64,000 nt of DNA from Novipirellula aureliae. Lineage in GTDB: Bacteria > Planctomycetota > Planctomycetia > Pirellulales > Pirellulaceae. The stretch lies in contig NZ_SJPY01000002.1 in NCBI RefSeq assembly GCF_007860185.1, positions 62,001 to 126,000 on the forward strand, in the 5' to 3' direction. Position numbers and translations under genes: made by a program. Shown piece after piece: positions 40,286 through 49,857 of the stretch. Below the pieces are notes generated by a model. The model was not told the origin of the DNA and did not search any database. It was given only the letters and a program-made list of their open reading frames with translations. The first letter of the stretch is position 1; each line of letters starts with the position of its first letter.

Positions 40286-40546
40286 TCACTCCGTGACAAT
40301 GTGTTTCATTAATTTCCGAATATCGCTGCGTTCCTCCGATACGCGATGAAGCGATCGGAAGGTGAGCGTTTTGTCGCCCATGATGCCCAGGTTGTAGGCG
40401 CTGATGTTATCACGCCCAATGTCATCGCCCCAGATGACGAGCATGTTCGGTTTTTCGTCAGCTCCCAGAGCATTGCTGGAGGCCGAAAGGGCCAGCACGC
40501 TCACAAGCAGGGCAGCGAAAAAGCTTTCTTGACGTGTGGTTTTCAT
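40286..40546 (-). pseudogene. N-terminal remnant of an exported arylsulfatase
   Basis: The 86-residue frame begins with a signal peptide ([22 protein letters not shown]) and the sulfatase start [26 protein letters not shown], with the metal-binding Asp pair. Sulfatase similarity stops there. The next 29 residues do not continue the family and the formylglycine site is missing, so the rest of the gene (about 450 codons) has been deleted. It lies 5 bases upstream of corA. Confidence 0.75.
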
Positions 40547-40699
40547 GCCGGTGGTTCTAAGAACGAGGAGTTTTGTGGATCAATTTCCACAAGTGGAGCA
40601 TCGCTAGCATCCCCCATCCCACGTGTTTCGCAATCTTATCAACATCCATACTCCTACTCCACTAGCCTTCCCTCCCTTCTGTGTTTAACTGGATTCTGC

Positions 40700-40951
40700 A
40701 TGAAGGCGACGAAGCGTTGCTCTCACGGCCAAAGGCCCAACATCCTGTTCATCATGGCTGATGACATCGCCTGGATGTAGCCGGGCTAATAGCATCGGGG
40801 TCTGATGGCAGGAGAAACGTTCAATATTGACAGGCTCGCCCCTGAGGGTGGCATCATGAGGCACGCAGACGCCGAGCGAGAATACGCTTACACAACTGGA
40901 CGGCGTATCAGATTCGAAATCGAAATCGGAAGAGATGGAGCTCTTCATTGA
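40700..40951 (+). pseudogene. decayed arylsulfatase fragment with in-frame stops
   Basis: Read from the ATG at 40700, the frame gives QRPNILFIMADDIAWM, then TAG, PG, TAA, TAG, and then in the same frame HRGLMAGETFNIDRLAPEGGIM. Both halves match the first 50 residues of arylsulfatases (PNILFIMADDIG..., GLM.GETPNIDRIA.EG), so three stop codons interrupt one homologous stretch. Similarity is lost after about residue 55 and the catalytic Cys is absent. It is divergent from the sulfatase remnant at 40286-40546, so two sulfatase genes have decayed here. Confidence 0.8.
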
Positions 40952-41178
40952 TCGGCAACGACAACGATCTTCAAATCGCATACGACCGACCGCTGAATGC
41001 GAGATATGCGAATTGGGTAAAGGATTCGGATTGCAGCGACCAACACACCCGAAGGGCTTGGACTATTCTCGCAGGCCGCCCAGTCATACCTCGCAGTGAG
41101 TGAGTCGGTAGGGACGGGCCGCTTTTCTCTGCTTGATATTCCCTTGCGCGTCGATGAATGACCAGTAGGCCGGACAAG

Positions 41179-42516
41179 ATGCGAATTTCAGAAGGACGTC
41201 AATTGCCAACCGCGAAAACCCACACTTGTATTCTCACACTGCTGCTGATCGGGACCGCGGGATTGACTAGCGCTGATGACACCTGCGATCGGTTCAGCCC
41301 CACCCTCTCTGACGCTGCATGCGGCGGCTCCGTATTGTCACCGGACTCCTCCGTATTGTCACCGGACTCCGCGGATGATCCTTGGCAGCTGTTCGGCGAC
41401 TGCACGCGGTTGGAGCGTTGGGGGATCACCGTTGATGGCCAGCTCGCCCAAGGAGTGACGACCAACTCACGCGATCCGACCAACCCAGCGGCTGGCACCG
41501 GCAATCTTCCAGCGACGAGTTTCAACTATCGCAGCGACGAGTACATGCTCAACTCCTGTTACTTGTCCGTTGGTCGGAAGACCGACACGGGTGGTTCAGG
41601 ATGGGATATTGGCTTCAATATGGATTTGACTTACGGCACCAACTACGTCTTCCTGCAGTCGCGTGGCTTGGAGACGCGCCGCGATCTAAGCAACCATTGG
41701 AACCGTGGCGATGGGTCGGGGCTCGGCGGAGTCGGCTTGATGGGACTGGCGATGCCGCAGTTGTATCTAGAAGTGGCCTACAACGACTTGACCGTTCAAC
41801 TGGGTCACTTCTATTTGCCGGTGGGCTACGAGCGACCAATTCCTACCGAGAATTTCTTCTACTCCAACAGCTATGGATTCAGTTTCAGCTTTGAGACGGT
41901 TCCGGTGGTTGGGATGTACGCGAGTTGGCGGCCCAATGACTCGTTGCAGATTGGCGGCGGGTTCCACCGCGGAATGGCCAATTGGGAAGACAACAACAAC
42001 GACTTGAGTGGCTTCGGAATCGTGACCTTGCTGGGTGACAATGGCGATCGATCCTTGTCGTTCCAATTCAGTCTGGGCAATGAGGCCGATACTGGCAGCG
42101 AAATTCTGTACGTGCAAAGTGTCGTCTTTGAACAGCAGATTGGCAAACGCTCGAGCTACGTGATCTACAGCGATTTCGGATTTCAAGAGAACGTGCTGCC
42201 AGGCGGCGGAACGGCGTCGTGGTACAACGTCCATCAGGAGTTATCGCACGCGTTCAGTGATTGCTGGACAGCGGGGCTTCGTTTTGAATGGTTCGACGAT
42301 GTCGACGGATTCACGGTGAATCCAACGCCCGGTCCGGGTGTGTACCATGACCTGACATTCGGCTTGAACTACACACCCAACAGCAATCTGGTCGTCCGCC
42401 CCGAGATTCGCTGGGATTGGTTTGACGCGGACGCCGGTGTCGGGTCGGGACCATTCGGCAACGGCAGCGACCGCAATCAATTCATGGCCGCCGTTGACGC
42501 GATCATCACGTTCTAG
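41179..42516 (+). CDS. outer-membrane beta-barrel porin (BBP2/OmpL-like)
   Basis: A signal peptide (residues about 15-33, ending LTSADD) is followed by a Ser/Asp-rich segment with an exact duplication (SVLSPDS twice, a 21-bp direct repeat at about 41328-41369). The remaining protein is a beta-barrel of alternating strands ending AVDAIITF with the C-terminal Phe. GHFYLPVGYERPIPTENFFYSNSYGFSF is typical of the putative beta-barrel porin-2 family known in planctomycetes. The substrate is unknown. The ATG at 41179 was chosen for the signal peptide. It encodes 445 residues. Confidence 0.75.
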   Translation: MRISEGRQLPTAKTHTCILTLLLIGTAGLTSADDTCDRFSPTLSDAACGGSVLSPDSSVLSPDSADDPWQLFGDCTRLERWGITVDGQLAQGVTTNSRDPTNPAAGTGNLPATSFNYRSDEYMLNSCYLSVGRKTDTGGSGWDIGFNMDLTYGTNYVFLQSRGLETRRDLSNHWNRGDGSGLGGVGLMGLAMPQLYLEVAYNDLTVQLGHFYLPVGYERPIPTENFFYSNSYGFSFSFETVPVVGMYASWRPNDSLQIGGGFHRGMANWEDNNNDLSGFGIVTLLGDNGDRSLSFQFSLGNEADTGSEILYVQSVVFEQQIGKRSSYVIYSDFGFQENVLPGGGTASWYNVHQELSHAFSDCWTAGLRFEWFDDVDGFTVNPTPGPGVYHDLTFGLNYTPNSNLVVRPEIRWDWFDADAGVGSGPFGNGSDRNQFMAAVDAIITF

Positions 42517-42950
42517 AAGAGAGAACGTTCACGAGAATGAACGAGCAAATTCAAGCAATGGTGACAGTACTTTCGTTGGTGAACCCTGCGATTGGTACGA
42601 TCTCGAAAAACGGATTGAACTCGAATCGTGTTCCGATTTTCCCTTGTTGCTCAAGCCTCGCGATCACCGCCGCATGAAACGTGATCACCGCCGCATGAAA
42701 TTTGTAGGGCCCGGCATTAAGCGATCGAAAATCGGTGTGAAGACTCTTGAGTGACGGGGCGTAACCACAGCCTGATGACTCCGTGCCAGCAGTCAAAGCA
42801 TTTGGCCAAAAGCAGCTAAATTGCCGCAAATGTTCCTGAATGTTATATTCTTCATTTCATGGAATACAATCCTTTTCACAGAAACAAATCCGCTTTGCTG
42901 GTGTTCTCTTTTAAAACGGGCAAAGCGCCGACTCTTATCCTAGGACCACA
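42517..42950. repeat. intergenic region with dispersed ATCACCGCCGCATGAAA repeat
   Basis: No gene is seen in these 434 bases. CGATCACCGCCGCATGAAAC (42661-42680) is followed directly by a longer copy starting GTGATCACCGCCGCATGAAA and running to about 42720. The longer copy matches the sequence at 46186-46224 over about 39 bases with few differences. The promoter of the ApbE gene should lie in the last 150 bases, which are AT-rich. Confidence 0.7.
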
Positions 42951-44459
42951 ATGAAACACTCCTCCTCTCAACGACTCAGGATTCTATGCTTCATCGGTCT
43001 GTTTTCAATATACTCGATAGGTGTATTTGCCGGTGAGTTTGTCTATTTTCATGAGAACGTTCTCGGTAGTTCACTCGAACTCCGATTGAATGCGGACAAT
43101 CAATCCCATGCTGAAGCGGCTCAACTCGCCACGTTAGAAGAGATTGGCCGACTCTCGGAAATCTATAGCCATTACAGCTCATCGAGTGAGCTGTCAAAGT
43201 TGTCCGCGTTACCCTACGAAGCCGAAATGGTGGTTTCGAGCGAACTCGCGATGACGTTACAAGTTTGTGAGGATTGGGTCCAGATTTCCAAAGGTGCATT
43301 CAATCCTGCCGCCGAATCGTTGTCGAGAGTATGGAGGGAAGCGGAGGTTGCACAACGTTGTCCGACGCCCGAAGAACTTTCAGAGAAAGCTCGCGCCGTT
43401 TCGGCTGATCATTGGCGAGTCGATCCGAAATCCAATCGCGTGACACGACTTTCTCGTGAACCACTCACACTCAATGCGATTGCAAAAGGAACGATCCTTG
43501 ACGGTGTGTGCAAGCATGTCCTCGACAACAACAAGCAGATTACCGGCATCGCCGTGAATATTGGGGGTGATATCCGAGTCGCTGGGGATATGTCACAGAT
43601 CATTTTGATTGCCGACCCTAAGGCGGACGCCATTGGAGCAAAACCGCTGAGCCGACTGAATTTGCACAACCAGGCAGTTGCAACAAGCGGTCCATCGGAG
43701 AGGCACTTTACGATCGAGGGCGTGAACTATTCACATCTGATTGATCCTCGCTGTGGTCAACCAACGCAAACGATCATGAGTGCGACCGTCATTGCTGCGG
43801 ATGCCGAAACAGCAGACGTGCTGGCGACGATCTGTAGCGTACTACCGATGGCTGACAGCCTCGCGCTCGTCCAATCACTTCACAACGTCGAGTGCTTGCT
43901 GGTGACGGCTGCGGGGGTGATGACACACAGCACGAATTGGCCGGGTGAAGTTCCTGCAGAGGACGGCTCGACCGTTGACGCTCCAACGACCACTGATCAT
44001 GAACTGGTTGTCGAAATTGAAATTGCGAATTCCAACAACTCTCGACGCTATCGCCGACCCTACGTCGCCGTTTGGATCGAAGACAACAAGGGGTTTCCAG
44101 TCAAGACGATGGGCCTTTTTTTGATGGCCAAAAACCCCGGCCCACGCTGGCACCGTGATCTCCGACGCTGGTACGCAGGCGATCAGGCGCGACGTCGGGT
44201 CGAGGACACGGCGTTGATAGGAGTGATCTCAAAGCCAACACGAAATCCAGGCAACTACAAGTTCTCATGGGACGGTAAAGACAAGGACGGCAAATCAATC
44301 GAACCTGGAAAGTACGTTTTGTACATCGAAGCGGCTCGGGAGCATGGTACGTATCAGCTGATGAAGCATCCGTTTGAATTTGGCGACAAGCCCTTTGAAG
44401 CGGAGCTTCCTGGTAACGTCGAAATCAAGTCGGCGTCGGTGAAATTCAACTCGAAATGA
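42951..44459 (+). CDS. apbE: FAD:protein FMN transferase (ApbE) fused to DUF2271
   Basis: The protein (502 residues) starts with a signal peptide ending near VFAGEF. Residues about 30-330 are an ApbE domain: LNAIAKGTILDGVC, VNIGGDIRVAG, VATSGPSERHFTIEG, HLIDPRCGQP and the C-terminal TADVLATICSVLP. The family flavinylates Thr residues on exported proteins using FAD. Residues about 345-500 match DUF2271 (PYVAVWIEDNKGFPVKTMGLF, PRWHRDLRRWY, YKFSWDGKDKDGKSIEPGKYVLYIEAAREHG). The gene overlaps the PepSY membrane protein by ATGA, so both probably form an exported flavin redox module. Confidence 0.9.
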   Translation: MKHSSSQRLRILCFIGLFSIYSIGVFAGEFVYFHENVLGSSLELRLNADNQSHAEAAQLATLEEIGRLSEIYSHYSSSSELSKLSALPYEAEMVVSSELAMTLQVCEDWVQISKGAFNPAAESLSRVWREAEVAQRCPTPEELSEKARAVSADHWRVDPKSNRVTRLSREPLTLNAIAKGTILDGVCKHVLDNNKQITGIAVNIGGDIRVAGDMSQIILIADPKADAIGAKPLSRLNLHNQAVATSGPSERHFTIEGVNYSHLIDPRCGQPTQTIMSATVIAADAETADVLATICSVLPMADSLALVQSLHNVECLLVTAAGVMTHSTNWPGEVPAEDGSTVDAPTTTDHELVVEIEIANSNNSRRYRRPYVAVWIEDNKGFPVKTMGLFLMAKNPGPRWHRDLRRWYAGDQARRRVEDTALIGVISKPTRNPGNYKFSWDGKDKDGKSIEPGKYVLYIEAAREHGTYQLMKHPFEFGDKPFEAELPGNVEIKSASVKFNSK

Positions 44460-45115
44460 ATTTGCACCGCCCAACCAAACATGCCTTGCGCCACCCGACC
44501 CGTCGCTTCATTGCTTTATGGAGCCGGTGGATTCACATTTACCTGTCACTACTCTGCCTCGCAGTGATCTTCCTGTTCAGCATTACCGGACTGACTCTCA
44601 ATCATCCCGATTGGTTCTTTAGCGAAAGTACGACCGAACAATCGGGATCGCTTGACGTGTCGCTTCTCAACATCCATGCATCACCACCCGCGAATTGGGA
44701 CCAATTCGATTATGGTCATCAAGTTGATAAGCTCGCGATTGCGGAGTTGCTTCGTTCAAAGCATGGCCTGCGAGGCACCGTTACTGATTTCTTCACGTAT
44801 GAAGAGGAAGCGGAATTGACGTACCAAGGACCTGGGTATACCGCGATCGCGCGTCTCTCGCGGAGCAGCGGTGACTATACCGTGGCCGTGACGACCAACG
44901 ATCTCGTCTCAGTCTTCAACGATTTGCACAAAGGACGAAACAGTGGCAAAGCGTGGTCAATCGTGATTGATGTATCGGCAATCGTTTCAGCGATCGTCGC
45001 ACTCAGCGGCTTTGCACTGATCTTCTTCTTGCGTGTCCGCCGCACCAAAGGAATTCTAACGGCAATTACCGGAGCGGCGATTTTGCTAATCCTGTACCGT
45101 ATTGCGGTGTCCTGA
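44456..45115 (+). CDS. PepSY-associated membrane protein
   Basis: The 219-residue protein has a basic N-terminus, a first membrane helix at about 28-48 (IYLSLLCLAVIFLFSITGLTLNH), a periplasmic stretch of about 110 residues, and two C-terminal helices (about 165-190 and 198-217). WSRWIHIYLSLL and SITGLTLNHPDW are typical of PepSY_TM proteins, and VFNDLHKGRNSGKAWSIVIDVSA is the matching C-terminal motif. Such proteins often sit beside ApbE and carry out transmembrane electron transfer or iron reduction. Its ATG overlaps the apbE stop codon by four bases, indicating coupled translation. Confidence 0.85.
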   Translation: MNLHRPTKHALRHPTRRFIALWSRWIHIYLSLLCLAVIFLFSITGLTLNHPDWFFSESTTEQSGSLDVSLLNIHASPPANWDQFDYGHQVDKLAIAELLRSKHGLRGTVTDFFTYEEEAELTYQGPGYTAIARLSRSSGDYTVAVTTNDLVSVFNDLHKGRNSGKAWSIVIDVSAIVSAIVALSGFALIFFLRVRRTKGILTAITGAAILLILYRIAVS

Positions 45116-45127
45116 CCGAAGGATCGT

Positions 45128-45982
45128 CTAGACGTCAAACAAACAAAGACGCACCGGAGTCAATCCACCTCGACGTCGTGAATCGTATAGATGCGTGATT
45201 TCTTGGTTTGGCTTTTCGGCACCATTGCCATTACCAATTGCCGGGTCGTTGATAATGATGTCTTTCTGGTTGTAACCGACTGCAACGACCCAATGATCCT
45301 CGCGTCCATCGCCACTGGTCCCATAATCGACCCCGATTAATGTTGGCAAGTTTCGCCAAAGTCGTTCCATGATCGTGTCAATAAAATCGCTTCGGCGACG
45401 ATAGTCGGGGTAAGTCAACCTGGGCCTACGGCAGCCGAGCGTTTGCCCCGCATCAAATGCTTTTTGCCAATAGAGGTTGTTGCCCGAGTATCCGTTGTTG
45501 GCATCGAGGTACGCGTCCAAGGATGCTGGATTGATGTCGTGTCCATAAAAGGCCAAGCACATGGCAACCGAACACATCGCGCAACCTTTTGAGGCAATCG
45601 ATTTGTCGCCCAGCATGATTGAGCCCCATTGCGGATCGCCTTGCCGAAAATGAGGCACTTTGCGCCCGCCGCTGCGGATGAGAGTTGCAAACCCAGGATC
45701 GCGGTCTCGACCTATTTGATCGTTTTTCTCGTACCAATCGAGTACCTTCCAAGACAAAGGGCCGACAATTCCGTCCGGTTCAAGGTTCTCGCCAATGATC
45801 TTGCGAGAACGAAACTTGTTCGCTTGGTTTTGAAACTTGACCACCGTCCCTTTCGTTCCATTTCCGAATTTTCCATCGACTTCGATATCGGGTCGCGGAT
45901 CAACGTAACGGTTTAGCATCATTTGCAAATTTTCGACATCCTGCCCCCGGGTCCCGAAAAGTAAAGTTCGTCTATCGGCCAT
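45128..45982 (-). CDS. peptidoglycan-binding domain plus C39-like peptidase
   Basis: Residues about 8-80 form a PG_binding_1 domain (GTRGQDVENLQMMLNRY, DGKFGNGTKGTVVKFQ, DGIVGPLSWKVL). Residues about 105-284 look like a papain-fold C39-like peptidase: VPHFRQGDPQWGS, SKGCAMCSVAMCLAFYG with candidate nucleophile Cys134, and REDHWVVAVGYN with the His. No signal peptide is visible in the 284-residue protein from the ATG at 45982; the upstream frame to 46036 does not supply one either. Its target is unknown. It is convergent with the PepSY gene with only 12 bases between them. Confidence 0.75.
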   Translation of the reverse strand: MADRRTLLFGTRGQDVENLQMMLNRYVDPRPDIEVDGKFGNGTKGTVVKFQNQANKFRSRKIIGENLEPDGIVGPLSWKVLDWYEKNDQIGRDRDPGFATLIRSGGRKVPHFRQGDPQWGSIMLGDKSIASKGCAMCSVAMCLAFYGHDINPASLDAYLDANNGYSGNNLYWQKAFDAGQTLGCRRPRLTYPDYRRRSDFIDTIMERLWRNLPTLIGVDYGTSGDGREDHWVVAVGYNQKDIIINDPAIGNGNGAEKPNQEITHLYDSRRRGGLTPVRLCLFDV

Positions 45983-46185
45983 GGATGTGCTCCAGAAATG
46001 GTGAAAACGTGGATCGAAAAGGGGAAGCGTCGCCAATCGAGTTGAGAAGATGGCTACCCTCTTGTAATCGGGTGCAACAGGAATAAGTTGCTTCGAATCG
46101 ACGGATTATGCGAAGAAACTCGGCCAACGTTTTCCAGTTAAAGAGTAGAGCGACACGATTTGGGCAAGTATTTGAGCAAGTATCG

Positions 46186-46224
46186 CGATCACCGCCGGAT
46201 GAAATTCGTACGGCCTGGCGTTAG
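46186..46224. repeat. dispersed repeat, second copy
   Basis: GCGATCACCGCCGGATGAAA followed by TTCGTACGGCCTGGCGTTA matches the copy at 42681-42720 with few changes. It runs directly into the composite palindrome at 46222-46305. Confidence 0.75.
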
Positions 46225-46305
46225 GGGTGCGGTATCACTTGGCTGTGGCTTTCAGCCCCAGTTCTGCGACTGGAAGCCACAGCCACAAAAAAACGCACCC
46301 CTAAA
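46222..46305. repeat. composite palindrome (nested stems)
   Basis: An outer 11-bp stem (TTAGGGGTGCG at 46222-46232 with CGCACCCCTAA at 46295-46305) encloses a 16-bp stem with one G-T pair (46241-46256 with 46271-46286). No T run follows, so it is more likely a dispersed palindromic element than a terminator. It lies between the C39-like and symporter genes, both on the minus strand. Confidence 0.85.
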
Positions 46306-46343
46306 GTTTTACTTTGACGAAGCACTACGGTTCTAGACAAAGC

Positions 46344-48395
46344 TTAATAGAAAATGCCGTAGAGGATGACCATACACACGATCACGACGCCTCCGAAGAA
46401 TTTGGCAATCTTCGAACTCTCTAAGTTCATGTTCTCGTTGACCGGCAGAGTGACCGGAACCTTCAATGGCCTGATCAAGGTCATCAGCGTCAACACGACG
46501 AGGATCACTCCGAAAGTGATCGCCATTCGATTAAGGAACGCAATGTCTTGTGTTTGAGGTGCAAAGTAGAGCGTTCCGTAGAGCACGGGACTCAAGATCA
46601 ATCCAACGGTGCCAGCCGAACGCGGTGCTCGGTGAACCAGCAATCCGAAGATGAAAATCGCCAAGATTCCCGGCGAGATGAATCCTTGGAATTCTTGGAT
46701 AACCGTAAAAATACCTCCAAACGACGGATGCCCAAGAAACGGAGCAATGAACATTGCGATCAACACAAAGACGACCGTGCAAACGCGCCCGGTCCGCACA
46801 AGTGCTTTCTGTGACGACGTCGGTCGCAACTTGTAGAAGATGTCCATCGTGAAAATCGTCGATGCGGAATTGAGCATCGAAGCAAGCGAGCTAACGACCG
46901 CTCCAAAAATGGCCGCCAGAACGAAACCTTTGACCCCCGTTCCAATGGGAATTAATTCGCGGATTAAAGTCGGGAATGCGTTATCGTAATCGTGCGTTAC
47001 CAAGGTCTCCGACATGACTTCCTTTTCCAATTCGACCTCAGCCAGTTTGATCAACTTGTCGTTGAGTGCTGCCAGATCGATTGCATTGGTTCCTAGTGCT
47101 ATCTCGTCGCCCAGTTCAACCTTGCCCTCCAAAACGGAGCGATTGTATTTCGCAACCGTTAGTGCGTCTTCGGGCATGAACTCGACAAACACGTCATTGA
47201 ACGAGTAAAGCTGTGTCGCTTCGGGTGGTTTTGGATCGGCCAAGTTTGCCTCGATTGCTTTCGCGACGGTCGCATGACGCGTGTCCTCGGGATCAGGCTT
47301 CATCATGCTTGACATCTCGCCATAAAGCTCGGGTGTCCTTTCGGATAAGATCAGCGCATTTCGGTTGACCGCATCTTCACGCAATTTCCCTTGGAACAAG
47401 TTGAAGGCCAAAATGCCGGGGATCACGACGATAAATGGAATCAGGAGCTTCAAGAAGGCGGCAAAAATAATCCCCTTCTGGCCCTCCGCCAGCGACTTTG
47501 ATCCGAGAGTTCGCTGGGTAATGTATTGATTCAACCCCCAGTAGAAAAAGTTGGGAATCCAAAGTCCGATCATTAAAGCCGTCCAAGGAATCTCGGGGTC
47601 ATCGGTTGGCCGTACCATGTGCAACTTGCCATCGGGCAATTCACCCTTGTTGAGATCGTAAAACCGTTCGATCGGGCCTGCGGCTTCGAGGCTTTCCACG
47701 GTGACTTCGCTATTGCGTGCTGTCAGGATCAATTTTTCGGGATCGGTTTCTCCCAGTAAAGCGAATGCAAAGTAGGCGATAATCATGCCGCCAATGATTA
47801 GGGCGGCACCTTGCAAGAGGTCAGCCCAGGCACAAGCTTTCAGCCCGCCCGCGAACACGTAGGCTGCCGCCAGGACTCCGATAATCCAACACCCCACCGT
47901 GATACTGCCTAGATCCAAACCGGCGACCACGACCCCTTGGAAGTTCCCGGTAATAACCTTTGCACCGGAGTAGATGACCGACGCGGTTGGCACCCCTACC
48001 AAGATGATCATGGTAGTGATCGCCATCACAGTGCGAGCGAAGGTGTTGTAGCGGTATTCCAAAAACTCTGGAATCGTATAGATACCGCTCTTGAGGAAAA
48101 CGGGCAGAAAGACGAACGCGGTGACAACCAACGTCGCCGCGGCCATCCATTCATAACTGGCGATCGCCATCCCGAGCCAATCGGCCGCCTTGCCCGTCAT
48201 GCCGACAAATTGCTCGGTCGAGATATTGGCGGCGATCAGCGAAAACCCGACCAAGTACCAAGTCAAACCACGCCCCGCCAAAAAGTAGTCCTGCGCGTCC
48301 TTGGACTCATGATCCTCTTCACGGCTCTTCCAAAGACCAATGGCGATGACCGAGAAAACAAAAAGCACAAAAACGATGATGTCCAAAGCGGCCAT
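46344..48395 (-). CDS. sodium/solute symporter (SSS/SLC5 family), probably for sugar
   Basis: The 683-residue protein has about 13-14 membrane helices. DYFLAGRGLTWYLVGFSLIAANISTEQFVGMTG at the N-terminus is the family signature with the Na+-site region, and FLEYRYN and GGLKACAWADLLQGAALIIGGMI follow. A long hydrophilic insert (residues about 340-470) separates later helices. SGLT-like members of the family carry sugars with Na+. The gene sits 56 bases after galK on the same strand, which suggests a galactose or related sugar, but the substrate is inferred from context. Confidence 0.88.
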   Translation of the reverse strand: MAALDIIVFVLFVFSVIAIGLWKSREEDHESKDAQDYFLAGRGLTWYLVGFSLIAANISTEQFVGMTGKAADWLGMAIASYEWMAAATLVVTAFVFLPVFLKSGIYTIPEFLEYRYNTFARTVMAITTMIILVGVPTASVIYSGAKVITGNFQGVVVAGLDLGSITVGCWIIGVLAAAYVFAGGLKACAWADLLQGAALIIGGMIIAYFAFALLGETDPEKLILTARNSEVTVESLEAAGPIERFYDLNKGELPDGKLHMVRPTDDPEIPWTALMIGLWIPNFFYWGLNQYITQRTLGSKSLAEGQKGIIFAAFLKLLIPFIVVIPGILAFNLFQGKLREDAVNRNALILSERTPELYGEMSSMMKPDPEDTRHATVAKAIEANLADPKPPEATQLYSFNDVFVEFMPEDALTVAKYNRSVLEGKVELGDEIALGTNAIDLAALNDKLIKLAEVELEKEVMSETLVTHDYDNAFPTLIRELIPIGTGVKGFVLAAIFGAVVSSLASMLNSASTIFTMDIFYKLRPTSSQKALVRTGRVCTVVFVLIAMFIAPFLGHPSFGGIFTVIQEFQGFISPGILAIFIFGLLVHRAPRSAGTVGLILSPVLYGTLYFAPQTQDIAFLNRMAITFGVILVVLTLMTLIRPLKVPVTLPVNENMNLESSKIAKFFGGVVIVCMVILYGIFY

Positions 48396-48451
48396 ATTGA
48401 ACTGCCAATCAGGAGAATGAGAGTGGAAGGATGTGGATAAAAACGAAGTGG

Positions 48452-49699
48452 TTAGGACGGGGAACGAGAAATAACGTGGGCACCAATCGCCGGGCGACTG
48501 GCGAACAATTGGGCCTCGACGCCACTTTGTTCTTTGTAGGCTTTCAGAATTTGCTGGGAGACTTCGACCACTTTGTCCGAATCAACTAAGGTAACGGTAC
48601 AACCGCCGAAGCCGCCGCCCGTCATTCTCGATCCATATACGCCTCCTTCGCGACCAATCGCTTTGGCGATATCGACAAGCAAATCGAGTTCTTTGCAACT
48701 GACTTTGAAGTCATCACGAAGGGACGCATGGCCTTGATACATCAAGTCGCCAAGTGCTTCCCAGCGGTTCGCTTCGATGGCTTCCGCTGCTCGTTCGGTT
48801 CGCTCGATTTCCGAAACCACGTGCCGTGCCAATTGACGTTCGGTCGCTGTTAACGTTGCCTCCGCTGCGTCGACTTGTCCCATCGTGACATCTCGCCACG
48901 ATGACGCACCGATTTTCGTGAGCGCGGAATCACACCCTTTGCGCCGCTGGGCGTACTCGCCACCGACCAATTCGTGTTTAACGTTGCTGTTGGTAATCAG
49001 CACCGAGATCCCATCACTCGAAAATGGGAGTTGGCGGATTTCTTGGCTTCGACAATCGAGCAGCATGAACGCGTTGGCTTGGCCAAAAACGCTGCTGAAC
49101 TGATCCATGATTCCGCACGGCATTTTGGCAAAATCATGTTCCGCTTTCTGGCAAATCAGCGCTTTCTCTGCCTTTCCGAGTTCGACGCCTGTGACGGCTT
49201 CCAATAGCGTAGCGGTAGCGACTTCCAAGGCAGCACTGCTACTAAGCCCTCCACCGACGGGAACGTTGGACTCAAGCAAGATGTTGAGAGGGGGAATTTT
49301 CTGAGTGGATTCAGGGCCAAGTTTTTGCATGAATCCAGCAAAAACTCCTTCCACATAGCTCATCCAAGAAGGGGTCTCAGGCGGCGTGGGGATCTTCGTC
49401 AAATCGATCTCGGCAAAGACGTCCAAATTGACACTGCGTACTGACGCGATCCCCCGGTCATCCCTCTTTCGCTCCGATGCAGCCATTGCGACATAACGTT
49501 CGATCGCCATCGGCATCACAAAGCCGTCGTTGTAGTCAACATGCTCACCAATTAAATTCACTCGCCCCGGGGCCGCTACGATCCACGTTGGTGGTTCGCC
49601 ATGCTCGGCAATAAAAGATTGGGTTAAACGATGCACCAAGTCACCAAGCGAACCGTCGTAAGCGTTGATTTCCGATGAAGTCATAGCGTGCGGAACCAT
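48452..49699 (-). CDS. galK: galactokinase
   Basis: GalK phosphorylates galactose at C1 in the Leloir pathway. GHMP-kinase motifs are present: GRVNLIGEHVDYNDGFVMP at the N-terminus (galactokinase signature), NVPVGGGLSSSAALEVA (ATP loop) and MTGGGFGGCTVTLV near the C-terminus. Length is 415 residues. The ATG at 49699 or that at 49684 are both possible; neither has a clear Shine-Dalgarno site. It lies upstream of the symporter gene and likely shares its transcript, giving uptake and phosphorylation in one unit. Confidence 0.92.
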   Translation of the reverse strand: MVPHAMTSSEINAYDGSLGDLVHRLTQSFIAEHGEPPTWIVAAPGRVNLIGEHVDYNDGFVMPMAIERYVAMAASERKRDDRGIASVRSVNLDVFAEIDLTKIPTPPETPSWMSYVEGVFAGFMQKLGPESTQKIPPLNILLESNVPVGGGLSSSAALEVATATLLEAVTGVELGKAEKALICQKAEHDFAKMPCGIMDQFSSVFGQANAFMLLDCRSQEIRQLPFSSDGISVLITNSNVKHELVGGEYAQRRKGCDSALTKIGASSWRDVTMGQVDAAEATLTATERQLARHVVSEIERTERAAEAIEANRWEALGDLMYQGHASLRDDFKVSCKELDLLVDIAKAIGREGGVYGSRMTGGGFGGCTVTLVDSDKVVEVSQQILKAYKEQSGVEAQLFASRPAIGAHVISRSPS

Positions 49700-49857
49700 T
49701 TCGGAGAGAACAAATGCAAATCATCGCGAAATCGAAAAAAATCGCGACCTTGCTAGTAGAAGGCTTCAATTGCCTTTGCATGACCCATGATTATGTATTG
49801 CCAGCATCTCGATGACAATGAGACGCACAGCGAATGGCTCAAAACTTATTGAGAAAC

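Noticed and set aside
40346-40780. 144-residue plus-strand frame near the sulfatase remnants
   Set aside because: Only its last 20 residues resemble a sulfatase; the rest overlaps the minus-strand remnant. The real signal is the decayed fragment at 40700-40951.
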